The notes beneath the pieces are model-generated. The model was given only the letters and a program-made list of their open reading frames with translations. It searched no databases and had not been told where the DNA came from. A program made the translations under genes and the position numbers. From NCBI GenBank assembly GCA_907163375.1, contig CAJQUW010007784.1, forward strand, positions 496,001 through 560,000: DNA of 64,000 nt, written 5' to 3'. The DNA is from Prostheceraeus crozeri. Lineage: Eukaryota; Platyhelminthes; Polycladida; Euryleptidae. Positions 23,601 through 34,730 of the stretch are shown here, in pieces; position 1 is the first letter of the stretch, and every line of letters starts with the position of its first letter.

Positions 23601-26600
23601 TGAAAGCAATCAGGAGTGCTGCCAACACCACCGCAACGAAGTCAGGAAGCTATGGAACATGAAGTCCAGTTAATCACATGTAGCAGTTACATTATTGTTG
23701 ATGAATAATGGTGCTATACTGGCTCTGATTGACCGATTTTCTTTATTTTTGTTTTGCTTGATAGCTTTTGGCTTGTAGAACAACATATTGCATAACAAAG
23801 GAAACAAATGTAATTTTATAAGAGTGAGGTATGATTTTGTGTAACATTGCTAAATGAAGATCAAATTATCTACTACTTTTTTATCTATAACAGGAAAACA
23901 ACTCAATATTCATGCTTGAAATTTCCAACAATGATATTAGTAAGCACAACTGACATATCTTCCAAATTTCAGAGAAATTCGTTCAAGTTTGGCGGAGTTA
24001 GACAAAGTTGAAGTTAAGGCGATGTTTAAGGGTGATCCATTTTTTATGAAACAATCTGTAGAATTGACGCACGAATTGACTTTGCCGTAACTTAGCTCAC
24101 AAAACGACCTTTATTAACTTACAGCGTCTATTCTGTAGTAATCAGGAGCATCACTCTATCGAAGATTATCAGATAAGTAGAGAACAATAACAACTTTCTC
24201 ATCTTCGCTTCCGATACTCGTTTTGCAGTAAATGAAATACCATTCATCTCCAAATGAATTCATGAAAGTCTGAAAGTGCACTGATAAGGGATTTTGATGT
24301 TCATTTGGTCAAATTGTCCTCACAAAAGGTCAGAATTGTTGGATAGCTATGTCGAAAGTCAGTCATTTCTCTGCACGAACATCTGGCAACCTGTGGTGTC
24401 AGGTTTCAGTGCGGGGGTAAAGCAGGTCTCAGCGCGGGATGGATTTTCCTATCTCTCAAGCAAACCGCGCGTCATTTCAGAACTTTTTCTGAAATTTCTT
24501 GGACGCGTGGTCCCGCGCGTCTCTGTGTGAACAGGCCCATAGGTTTGTTAAGGTTCTGAACTAAAAATCTGGACGCGTGAAACCATCTCGGATGGGAATG
24601 GACCTTCAGATAGCTTTTAATTTCAATTATGCATGTGCAATTTTGTACATTGATTAAAACCCACCCAATCAAGACACTAAAGTCAAATTACTTTGTCCCT
24701 AAAAGTCAGTAAGAAAGATTTATAGTTAAATCACGCGTAATAGAATAGAAAATGATCATTACAGAAATTCTATGCCTTAACGAACTTGCATCATTCTTAT
24801 CCGATATTGATTGTGATAAGTGTCGTCGATGGTCTGGAATTTTTTCATTATCGAAGGTATAATGCATAATACACCAACGTTGACATACCGTAATGTTTAT
24901 CTTCCAAATATGTCCTCTTATATCCTGGACGACAAGTTGTTCTACAGGTTGGTGTCGGTAAAGTTTTCTCTGGACAAGAAGGTAGCCGACCATGGCCATG
25001 ATGCTCGCATTTTGGGATCCTGTAAGGTTGACATCCTTGATGAGATTCATATTGTCCGCCGGTAACAATACCATGTTTTACCCAATATTCCCAAGCAGCT
25101 GAAAGCCAACCGCCATTACAGCCGAAACCACATGTACGGCAACATGACAGCAAGTTTTCGACAGATATGTGAGCATTGACCCGACCGTTTGAATGAATAC
25201 ATATGCGATCAGACATAGCTTCCACAGCACCGATAGCCTGAAATAAACAAGTACGCTTTGATTTTGCATGAATCAGCCTGCATGGTATGTAATTGTTATA
25301 CAATGTTTATGATACTAGGTTCTATAATCATACGATATAACGATTCAATATATACGATTCAACCACTAAAAAATGTCACCGCTTCCATCCACGCGTAAAT
25401 TTTATTTCTGCGCTTCACTTGCGAAGCAATGCAGCCTTCCACGATTGCAGTTCGGTAGAATGAACCATTTCTCCTATGATCTGCAAAGACATCATTTTAT
25501 CTTTTAAATGATATAAAATGATATCATTTTACATCACTTTATTTTTTTCTAATGAAAACATGCAATTTTTTAGTGAAATATACGTAGGCCTACATCGTAA
25601 ATAGATCTAGTCATACGAATTCTTCGATTTACACTGCTACCATGCTACTTTTGTTGCTCTTAGCAATGAAATTGAAATAAGATTGCATGCAGCATCGATA
25701 TATACCAAATAATGGAAGACCGAAGAAAGTAGTTTAGTCATACAAAGCTTCTTGTGTATCAAAGCTCAGGTAGGGCCTATGGCCTATACATTAGACATCG
25801 CAAGTTTTGATTTAAGCTTTATACACTAGAATTACAAATATGCCTGCAATATGCAGTTGGTTAGGCCAACAGTATCTAAAGTATGAAGAAAGGCTAAAAA
25901 TATTTAGATTACAGTCAAGACTTCAAAACATCAAGGCAGTTAGTTATTAATGAGTTCAATGATCAATCATGGGCCTACTGGAAGTCTCAGGAAACTAGCA
26001 ATATATAAGATATACACTGTACATGTAGAGCTAATCCCAGAAAACGGCGGTCTTTATAACCAGAATCTTAATTATCCAAGTTCGAAATGTCGAGCTTTGA
26101 CTGCACTCGCATTTTCCAATTTCAAAGCCTCGTCTACATATTACTAATAATTTATTCATGCGCTTATATTATACTCGCGTTGATGAAACTAAGAAAAGTC
26201 AGAAAAATTATCGTTTTTAAATGTAAATGTAAATCAACAAGAGTCAAGAAAAATAACCGCAATATACCTACATGTCAGTCTTACAGGATGCACACATATA
26301 AAGTACCACGCTAGTCTATTTGTCGACTCCGCGTTATATTCGTGTGATTCACATTTGCTTCTTAGCGCACCTGCGGTCCTGCATTGTTAGACAATCTGTG
26401 TGATAGACAGACTGACAGACAATAGCCTGTTGCTTTTCGCTACATGAATCAACCAGTGAGTAAAGACATGGATAGAACAAACGAAAAAGACTAAATTTGC
26501 TTCAATACAAAATGCGAAGAATCTATGATAAGAAAATGTAATGGAACAAAAATTTTTGATAATATCATTTTATATCATTTTTCAAAAATAAAATGATATC

Positions 26601-29600
26601 ATTTTTCCTGCGAATATAGCTTTTTCCAATCAACTGTTGACATAGAAATATCAAATGTGATATAGTGCAATCAAATGTAGAAAATAAGATCCTATATAGG
26701 GAACTCTATGCTACTACTGCTTTCTATGATTCATTCATACTGTCACAAATTTCTATCTTTGACTTGCTTGAATGAATTTAAATTTTTAACACATAGCTGA
26801 CATTCAAAAGATTGAAACTTTTGTCACACTATCAAGATAGCAGTCATGCCTTATGCGAAAATATCTGCAACTGACAAGCAAAGATTGTTTGATGCCTACA
26901 ATCGCGGTGAAGACTACGTGGAGCTTGCTCGACAATTGGGCATAAAGCGTTCATCCGCATGGGCAATAGTAAGTAGAGCTCTCAAAAGAGACGGTGAGGT
27001 TGCAGTTCAGAGAGGAGGTGTCAGAGCAAATAGAATAAAGGTAAACCAAATTCTTACCGAGACAGCGGTGAGCATTGTGAACAATCACCCATAGTTCACA
27101 CTTGATCAGATCATATATGAGCTGCATGCTAGTTTACCTGACCAACCAAGGTTGTCACGAACGACACTGTCAAGAATTTTGAATGGGCAGTTGATCTCAA
27201 TGGAAAAGTTGGAAGACTCTCCAGTAGAGAGAAATTCTCAAACTACGAAAGAGAGAAGAAGAGAATTTGCCCATTGGATGATGGTGGACGGTGTCAACAA
27301 AGAGCTCATATTCATCGATGAGGCAGGTATCAACCTTTGGTTAAAGCGTTCTCGAGGTCGTTCACATGTTGGAGAGCGAGCATATCGTGTCGTAAATGGC
27401 AGGCGCTCAAAGAATTTAACAATGACTTTTGCTGTAAGCCATACCAGAGGAATTCTCTCACATAGACTTCAAGAAGGAGGTATGACTAGATATGAAAAGT
27501 TTTCTTTAAACATTCCCCATGATGGCATATCAAGCACTGTAAATGGCACGGATTTGAAAAGTCAATAAAAATTAATTAATGCATTAGAAATTTCAATAAT
27601 TGAATTTCAAAGATTCAGAATCAAACAATATTTTAAATAGATTTATAACACTTCGAAAAAGTTGTAGGTCTCACTTTTAACAAAATCGTCTAATTGCTCG
27701 TTTAATTAATTTGTGTAATTAGATGTATTTATCATTAATTCATTGATAATCTATTTTTTCGTAAGTACCTGTCAGTGAAAAATACAACTTAATGCAGTTT
27801 TCTAGTATCCAGAGTTCGATCAGTTCTATATTCATTTAAAGTTTGAGACAAAATAATTGATGAAAGCACAAGAATTACTCTACATGTAAAATTATCTTGT
27901 AAAACATTAATCATATCATGTAGGTAATCAATCACAATGGCATGTCATTTGAAAAATAGCATGTGGATTATTTGATGTTCTCAAATTGATTTGTATATTT
28001 GATTGCCTATTGCCACATTTGTTTGACCTTGCCGCATTTGGTTACGCTCAATATCTATATTTGATTGGGCTTGCCACATTTGTTTGCTCTATATTACTTT
28101 TGATAGATCTAATTTCTACATTTGATCGGAAAAAGCTATAATATGCTATTATTTTATCGTTGCCGATCATAGCATTTCTCTATAATCTCTAATGGGTCAA
28201 ACTCAATTACTTGCACACGGGGTTGCGTCAAGTGGAAATTATACTCAACAACAGCCCATGCAAATAGTCTACTTTTGTCCTTTGCTAAGAAGGTATTTGT
28301 ATCTGGGTCAGGATCTCAGGAATCAATGTAATTTACTGTCCTTTTTGCCGATAGTAGACGAAGAAACATCATTTCGACGACGAAGCATTTGTTGATCATT
28401 CCGTGAATTTCTACAACTCACGTGATTTTCATGGATGACATGAATATGCTTTTGCATTCAAATGTTTTAACAACATACGTGCTTGAAAAAAACTAAATGC
28501 ATTTCATAAGCATATTAGAAGAATTCAAAATATTTGATTCTTTATGTTTCCAAAGAATTGTTTGTTTGTAATCACTCTGTATTTTAGCATCTGAGAAAGT
28601 GCTTATTGGCATGTTTAACTATGACGAAGTAGAAATACTTGCATTTGCGTTTAACTTTGCAAAAAATGTGTTTGTTTCAAGCCCGTCGGAAGCATGAACA
28701 CATGCAAGTAAGAAGACAATCAATTACTTTTGATTACTTTTGTTATCTAAAGTGGACTGGTAAGGATATTGGTTCCCAATCATGGCAGAACACCTAAAGA
28801 TCAATGCATGACTGAAACATAGAATTCCAACTTTTCCTAATATTAAATCGAAGTCCATTCGAAGCGGTTCACGGTCAATATACACTAGGCATCGGAGTAG
28901 ATCACTGCTGCTCTATCCACAGAATAATCAAGTTAGTGGAGCATGCAATGGTTGCACCTTGTTTTCAGCGCCTTGTATTGCTAATCATTTTATCAAAATG
29001 ATTTTGTGTTCAGAAAGTTTTCGGTAACACCCGAAGATGCGAAGTGGAACCTAGAGCATAGCAAGCCCAATTCACTAATTACCAAACCAGCAGCAGCCCT
29101 GAGTCACCCTTGGAGTCCCTGATATGTTACGATGCAAGCATGCACACGGTGGGTTTGAATTCGATCATCACCTAAAAGAATTCTCCAGTAAAACTATTTG
29201 CAGTTTCTGGGCATACATAGTCCATGTAGTCGAGAAATGTCAATTTCAGAAAAATGCATCGAGCTATTTTCGAGAAAATTCAAATTTTTAGTAAATTTTA
29301 AGTAGTATGAAAAAAAGCATCTTTAAAGTGTTTCATGAAAAATTCTCCAAAGAAGCTGTTTGCATTTTTTGAACATACATCGTTTGACCATATAAGGACA
29401 CTTGAGAAATATCAATCTTGCAAATTTTCATCGAGCTGCTCCCGAAAAAATTCAAATTTTGAGTTGTTTAGTATAAATATTCATCATTTTTTACTTTGAT
29501 AAAAATATCTTTGGAAAACCTGTTCACATTTTTGAATGTAGGCCTACTCTACTATATGTAGGTGCAGTTGGAAAAGGTCGAACTTTCTTAAATATTTTGA

Positions 29601-32600
29601 ATTTTTTTATCATTGACATTTCTTGACTACATGGACTAAGTATGCCCAGAGACTGCAAATAGTTTTACTGGAGAATTCTTTTAGGTGATAATCGAATGCA
29701 AACCCACCGTGTGCAGGGACGCAACATAAAGCCGACAAGAAGCACAGCTGCAATTAATTGATTGCTAACATCAAATAAGTCGCAACTGAATTTCAACATC
29801 AGATTCAGTTTCAAATACCTTTTCCTGAATGTGCACTTGCTTGTCTGACATCGGCTTTATAATACGTCCGTTATAGTGCATGTTCAAGCTGTAGCTTTAA
29901 TGCCCTAAATGAGTCAAGAATTAGCGCTTCGTGCGAAATTGCAAGTTTCGCTATAAACGAGAGAAAACATGAGCTCAAGATGCCCATGGGTGGTGTATCA
30001 TGAGTGTTTTGCCCACTGTGCTGCATCGTGATCGCTTTTTCTTAGTAATTAATAGATTGACATAGCTACATAATTGCAATTAGTTGTTTGCTTCCTTCAG
30101 CAATTAAAATTAATTGGTTACTTGCCCTAAGCTAATTGCAATTAATTTTTGATAACCCCTGGTTTTTACAAAAATCACTATGTACCTACCAGCATCTAGC
30201 CAGGTGGCTGCTTTTTCATTTGAAGTCATTGAACCTAACATTTGAAGCGTTACAGCATCGTAAAAGAGCTGCGATTAAAACATTATCGATAGGTTCTGAA
30301 AGCAGTCATTCTTTAGGTGCTGCATCATGGCAGTGCGTGTACACGACCAACTAATGTTTGTAATGTTCATTCTAGTCTTTTAACTGTTCTTTTCATTCAG
30401 TCACATTGAAAACGACGTTCAGCACCTAAATGGTACCTTTAACATAAAATTTTCATTTGAGTCTCCGAACATTTTCCAATGTCAAATTTGATAAATTTAG
30501 AATGATTTTGGAAGTATCATTTATTCTAAACGTCAAAGCTAGTTGTAAGTGTGCAATATCGCGCACTATGCCATTTTACTCGAATCGAAGCATCTTCACA
30601 TTAATATTTTCTATAAAACCTTGCTTCTTCATTTGCTTTCTTATTTTCTATGCACCATACTAGAGCTGGTACTCTCACACCATCCAACCGCTCCGCACAA
30701 CAATGTGTATTACATCATAAGAGAGCTTGTATTCTCATATTTAGAATTAGCTATGATGGACTTGCATCCGTTATTGTATTTGCTGAACAGTGCTCAAAAT
30801 ATGAAAATGGTTCAATTTACAAATCGCAATTTTTCAATGAGAAAGCATGCGAGTATGATAATGAATCAAACACGGAAAGAAAGAGTATTTTTTAAGCTCT
30901 CATTTGATATACTGGTCATCCAAATCGGTAAACTAGGAAAAAATTAGTGATATCGTGAAATTATCACAAAATCATGACTCTTTTGGTCGAAAATGTTAGC
31001 TATGTTTTCACTTTTTCATGAAAATGTTCATGTTTGGTATCTTCAGAATCCAGTCAATTGCAATCCTTCAGAATGTAAGGAGTTGAATTGAGCTAGTAAA
31101 AGGCATTAAGCAGCATTACATATTTCTGGCTATTTTTAGCCTGCTCTATGCTTTTAGCAATGTTCACTTCAATGCGACACAAAGAAAAGCACCAATGACT
31201 GGTGACTTTTGAATAGCCAGGAATCAAGCAAGTGACTTGACAAGATTCTGACCCGATCATGCAGTCAATGGAAATTCATGTTTCTCAGGACAATGTGTGT
31301 GATTTTCTACTGCTGCTGTATTCACAGAATTAGATGGTTTAACCGCATCACTTTGCTAGAAGTGCAAACTGATTCAAAACAATGGCGCATACAAAAACTT
31401 ATTAAGTAGGCAAAAAGACATTTATAATACCTTGCAGAGATAGGAAAAACAGTCTTGCGGATTGCCGTGGATTCCTTCAAAATGCTCCGATCGCCACGAT
31501 TCCTTCAGATTCGAAAAATTCTGATCATTGCGCAAAAGTTTTCTCGATAATGTTGCTCCTTCCGATCATTATTAAAACAGTTCGTGCAAGAGCCATAGAG
31601 GTAGAATATCTTCCCTGATATATCTAGAGTGCTGACTGTGCATGACTCGCCGGCGAGAAGCTGTAACACTCATGGCGATGGGAATTCCCCAAAATTGTAG
31701 GGCAGAAAGATTGAGGGTCAGTTCATCTGCATTGTGTAAACGCGAGTGTTAACCATGGTTGGCAGTTGTGCGGCTTACAATTGTACTAAAAGAGGAGGGA
31801 ATTTACACAGATTTCCTCTTACTGAACCAGTGCTTCTCCAAAAATGGATCAAAAATATTCGTCGTGTCGGCTTTAAGGCCGGTAAACACTAGCGTATCTG
31901 CTCCGAACAATCGCCAGCTCGATCAATTGTAATCCTGGTCATTTAGATAATGTCTACAAACATCTCAGTAACAGGGTTTTACAGCATCCACTTACAAGTG
32001 ATTACTCACTAATAATTGATGAGATGTCTCTTAAGCGAGAAACCGAGTGGGATTCCAGTTGTCGGCAGTTTAGCGGATTTGTTGATTATGGTGGTGGTCC
32101 GGTTGAGGGAGAAATAGCACAAAATGCCTTGGTGCTGATGTTAGTAGGCACTAGAATACATTGGAAAGTCCCTGTTGGATACGCATTTACAAAACATGTA
32201 AACGCGGAAAATTTGCGAACACTGGTCAAAAAGTGCATAATAAAAGCGTCAAACATCGGCTTGAGCGTTCTCAGCGTTGTGGCCGACGTCTCGTCTGTAA
32301 ATTTGAGAGCTGCAGTTCTTCTATGGTGCTCGTTTGACGTAAAGACAATGCGAACCTGGTTTCCTCATCCATACAGAACTTCTGACAAAATTTATTGGAT
32401 TTGTGATGCATCCCACATGCTAAAGTTAATGCGAAATTTATTGGCCGAATACGAGATCCTTGCCCGTACAACTGGTGAATCCACTGAAAAAATACGTTGG
32501 TTTTACATTCAAGAACTACACAAATTGCAGATGAAGGATTCACTGATTTTAGCAAATATACTTTCGGGACGTCATGTACATTATCGCAATCTTATAATGA

Positions 32601-34410
32601 AAGTAAATATTGCGGCACAGACTATGAGCTAGTCAGTGGCGACCGCCTTTGATTTTTTGCGAGACGATATGAAATTGCCGCATTTCAAGGGCAGCCTTTT
32701 ATTCGAATAATTGATCGACTATTCGACACTTTGAATTCGAAAAATCCGTTAGCTAAGGGGTTCAAGTCACAATTGAGAAAAGAAAATAAAATGCATTGGG
32801 ACCCATTCCTTAGATACGCGAAAGATTATTTGCTGACTTTGAAGCGTAATGACGGTTGTTTCATCATCGATACGAGACGCAAAGTCCCAGTTGTCGGATT
32901 TTCATTCACCAACCAATCAATATATCAATCCATGTGAAACATTCATAAGTCTTGGAGAACACTTTGAAGATCATGAGATCGGAATTACGGAACCCTTATT
33001 CGTGCTGTAATAAACTGTTACTTGAAACTAAGACTGCATAAGTATGGTCGTCTATACAAAGAACGTCGCTTGTTGCTCAACAAAAGCTCAATCCGCCAAA
33101 AATGCTATAAATTGGTTCTGTTTCGCGGCATGTAACAGTGGTGCTACTGTCACACATGTTTTGGATGTTGTTGTCACATCGGTAAGCTGCATTTCCTACA
33201 TATTCGCTTGAGTCATTTAATTATGTTGAAATTCATTCATTAGGGATCTGATGAGTATCAAATAACCTGAATTAACAGTTAATTATTCAAATACTCCCAG
33301 CCATTTTTTGAATGTATTTAAGAGGTTGAACATTCCTTAAATATTAATAAATGTTAAACTAATCGTAAACATAAGATATTGAATGAGCCTGTCACTTAAT
33401 TACAGGTGCGATTTCTATTTATCATTTTGATTGTCACTTTCAGTCAATATTGTACTGTCCGACAAAGCAGTCCATCTCTTGCCCCATATTTCGCGTGCGA
33501 TAAAATCCTCATGCCGGTTACACTTCCCATAACGCCGTCCGCCCTCTAGATAATAGGGAAGATATATTCTACCTCTATGGCAAGAGCACGAAAAACGTTC
33601 AGAAACTTCTCTGTAGAACTTGACATCGACTGTGTCTCTTAGCTGTGTGATCAAGTTGATTACAGTCACTGAAACTTCTCACAATTTGACGTGTTTAATG
33701 TTGAATTGGCTGTTCATTGTTCGATTGCTATGGTATTATGTCAGCAGATTGTGCCATTTCATTAACGTTGCATGTTCCAATGTTTCCTTTCTAGTCAAAC
33801 AGAAGAAGAGATGACTTATCTAATTCTGTGATGTATTAATCAAGCAATGCTTTGTTGTTATCATTCACGAGTGAACTGTTTGTCATGCTCATGCAAACAA
33901 TACAAGTACATAAAGGCCGATAAAGGCATCAGTAACAAAGAACTTAACTAACTGGAGCTCGGATTGTTTTAGATTATTAACAGTTTGAATGCCACTACTT
34001 GACGTGGATATATCGTTCTCGCTGTAATCTTGTGAGTGAGAGCGAGTCAAACAAGAAATTTATCTTACCCAACAAGATCCACAGTCTCCTTGGTCACGGA
34101 TTTCTTGTATGGTTGGACAGTGCGGCCAATTTTTCCTTGCGTCAAAGGACTCCGGTATTTCTGTGGTCTCCGAATGGTCAATTGGTTGCTTTGATTCGTA
34201 CCTCTGAAGATCTCGGAGGACTCCAAGCTGTCGCTTCACTTGGGCTACAGTCCGAAATCGTGTGACAGACCCGGCTGTCCAAGTAGTGTGTGCCTCGTGG
34301 TTTATGAAATTTATCATTTCAATGCCCAGTGGCTCAAACATGATCCTCACCGACGTCGCATTACATAGAGCGGCGAGAAGAAATGGAGCGATGATAAAAA
34401 CGTTATCCAT
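20310..34410 (-). CDS. CTSB: Cathepsin B cysteine protease, complete three-exon gene
   Basis: Lysosomal papain-family (C1A) endo- and exopeptidase. Coding exons 34410-34069, 25237-24889 and 20635-20310 join in consistent phases (0 and 1) to 1017 nt, or 338 residues, the usual length for the family. Visible: a signal peptide (hydrophobic residues 4-16), a propeptide, the catalytic Cys in QGDCGSCW, the occluding-loop histidines in CEHHGHG that give cathepsin B its dipeptidyl carboxypeptidase activity, the catalytic His in [11 protein letters not shown] and the Asn in ANSWNSDWG. The C-terminus is GIPAERK. The usual Phe after the CWA motif is Ile here. Donors are GTAAGA and GTATGT; acceptors are TTTATTTCAG and TTTCCAG. 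Introns are 8.8 and 4.25 kb and contain several transposons. All key residues are intact, so it is probably functional. Confidence 0.92.
22400..24058 (-). mobile_element. Complete Tc1/mariner-like element in intron 2 of the cathepsin B gene
   Basis: 1659 bp bounded by TA on both sides (22398-22399 and 24059-24060). The terminal inverted repeats start CAGTCCGTTTCATAAAAAGT on the left and CAGATTGTTTCATAAAAAAT on the right, and stay similar through TGGATCA. It contains one uninterrupted transposase gene. Same strand as the host gene. Confidence 0.88.
22557..23555 (-). CDS. Tc1-like transposase, intact
   Basis: 332 residues with no internal stop. The N-terminal helix-turn-helix DNA-binding part (about residues 1-110) includes the [11 protein letters not shown] motif between the two HTH units. 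The catalytic DDE domain shows D in WSDEAS (about residue 142), D in [10 protein letters not shown], and E in [15 protein letters not shown], with 34 residues between the second D and E (DD34E class). It cuts and pastes its own element at TA sites. Length matches the 330-350 aa usual for the family, and the terminal repeats are preserved, so it may be active or recently active. The ATG at 23555 starts a normal-looking N-terminus. Confidence 0.9.
   Translation of the reverse strand: MNNNEIAFTKGKVSALLELGFSLRATSKRLNVPYTNVHRWHNDDFRPCRKEGSGRPRKTSKRRDRLILRFVKVDPSLSLTEMAALDSSISKSTIRRRLIESNFKSCKRPSQIESSDQHTKRRLRWAMSHCHWRNQWDRVVWSDEASVRLKDSDGRLRLWIKSDQEIPRHLHRPRVQGGATLLIWAGIWTNGCSELHIQQGTMNSERYVNVLRMNIGQMTDQLGDPSTWLFGMDDNATCHRSSRVNLCKSQLGLRTLSWPARSPDLNPIENVWSILKRNVRRSLLPTDGVSQLTSLLKREWRKLDQSKINDIIESMPRRIGNFIDNKGRATKY
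24889..25237 (-). CDS. CTSB: Cathepsin B exon 2 (occluding loop)
   Basis: Starts after TTTATTTCAG with AIGAVEA and ends DKHY plus one base before the donor GTATGT. Encodes the disulfide-rich left domain: CNGG, GGQYESH, the occluding loop with CEHH, and the CRTTC region. A single copy in the window. Confidence 0.92.
25488..26608. mobile_element. Inverted-repeat element (about 1.1 kb) in intron 1
   Basis: About 45-bp AT-rich inverted repeats at 25488-25535 and 26555-26608, both containing AAATGATATAAAATGATAT and the palindrome AAAATGATATCATTTT. No transposase inside, so a non-autonomous element; class unknown. Confidence 0.45.
26650..28127. mobile_element. Tc1/IS630-like element with CAAATGT subterminal repeats
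   Basis: Ends share ATCAAATGTAGAAA(A/T)TA(A)GATC in inverted orientation (26671 and about 28130). The right end carries several more copies of CAAATGTGGCAA or variants on the minus strand between 27990 and 28127, resembling an array of transposase binding sites. It encloses the deleted transposase at 26846-27568. Located in intron 1 of cathepsin B. Confidence 0.5.
26846..27568 (+). pseudogene. Tc1/IS630-superfamily transposase, internally deleted
   Basis: One frame interrupted by TAG at 27092-27094. The N-terminal helix-turn-helix region is visible ([19 protein letters not shown]), followed by the start of the catalytic domain with the first Asp in FIDEAG and the block [14 protein letters not shown]. 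After [14 protein letters not shown] the family pattern is lost and the second Asp and the third acidic residue are missing. The gene cannot make an active enzyme. ATG at 26846 has a plausible context. Confidence 0.75.
28128..29140. other. Intron 1 DNA without recognised features
   Basis: AT-rich intronic DNA; no supported gene or repeat. Confidence 0.35.
29141..29715. mobile_element. Foldback MITE with about 100-bp terminal inverted repeats
   Basis: Starts TGCACACGGTGGGTTTG and ends CAAACCCACCGTGTGCA. The arms match over about 100 bp, including CACCTAAAAGAATTCTCCAG and TCCATGTAGTC. The interior holds two further degenerate direct copies of the same roughly 165-bp wording (for example near 29335 and 29500). 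No coding capacity. Lies in intron 1. Confidence 0.7.
29781..29975. repeat. Intronic copy of the cathepsin B upstream sequence
   Basis: About 190 bp starting GTCGCAACTGAATTTCAACA match 34550-34730 in direct orientation. The other copy lies 140-320 bp upstream of the start codon of the cathepsin B gene (minus strand). It could be a duplicated upstream region or a dispersed repeat that happens to sit at both places. Confidence 0.6.
31323..33830 (+). mobile_element. P/THAP9-like DNA transposon, decayed (about 2.5 kb)
   Basis: Terminal inverted repeats CACAGAATTAGAT at both ends (left at 31323, right ending 33830). Flanks share TGTATT, a worn or shifted 8-bp duplication. A subterminal inverted repeat links 31570-31625 with 33530-33600 (GCCATAGAGGTAGAATAT). 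The 604-bp element at 8890-9493 shares its left 300 bp. Encloses the broken transposase at 31755-32937. Sits in intron 1 of cathepsin B in opposite orientation. Confidence 0.75.
31755..32937 (+). pseudogene. P-element/THAP9-like transposase, broken
   Basis: Three blocks of one transposase. A THAP zinc finger start (31755: CAAYNC, LHRFPL, W in KWIKNIRR) falls out of frame before the second zinc pair, though ICSEQ is visible near 31896. A 202-aa stretch (32024-32632) begins at the typical EMSLK/FxGFVDYG region of the RNase H-like core, with [14 protein letters not shown] further on. A C-terminal block (32731-32937) has [12 protein letters not shown] and [15 protein letters not shown]. The frames are separated by stops and shifts; part of the GTP-binding/insertion domain is missing. 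Not functional. Confidence 0.75.
34069..34410 (-). CDS. CTSB: Cathepsin B exon 1 (signal peptide to catalytic Cys)
   Basis: Starts at ATG 34410 and ends at GSCW before the donor GTAAGA. Encodes the signal peptide, propeptide and the first part of the mature enzyme ([11 protein letters not shown]). Phase 0 boundary directly after the Trp of the active-site motif, as in the 13733-14095 exon. Confidence 0.92.
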
Positions 34411-34549
34411 TCTAGAACAATAACATTAATATATGTCAAAATATGAATTGATCTTTTTAATCGCTTGTAATCATTTCTTTAAATGACAAACCTACAAAAT
34501 AATCGACAACCTCAAAAGCTACATTAGCGAGTGAAATGGAGCATCCAAA

Positions 34550-34730
34550 GTCGCAACTGAATTTCAACATCAGATTCAATTTCAGATACTTTTTCCTGAA
34601 TGTGCATTCGTTTGTCTGACATCGGCTTCATAAAACTTCCATTGTGCTGCACGTTCAAGTTGTAGCTTCAATGCCTAGCGTATCGTGCGAAATCGCAAGA
34701 TTCGTTATAAAAGAGAAAACATGAGCTGAA
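34550..34730. repeat. Upstream repeat, partner of 29781-29975
   Basis: Direct-repeat partner of the intronic copy. Its position close to the cathepsin B start makes it a candidate part of the upstream regulatory region. Confidence 0.55.

Noticed and set aside
21200-24615. Possible transposon bounded by (A)AGGTCCATTC(A/C)CA ends
   Set aside because: The inverted similarity is short and imperfect, and no target duplication or coding remnant was found apart from the separate Tc1-like element.
33415-33669. 84-aa minus-strand frame with several cysteines
   Set aside because: The same DNA occurs inverted at about 31570-31640 as part of the P-like element's subterminal repeat, so it is transposon end sequence and not an exon.
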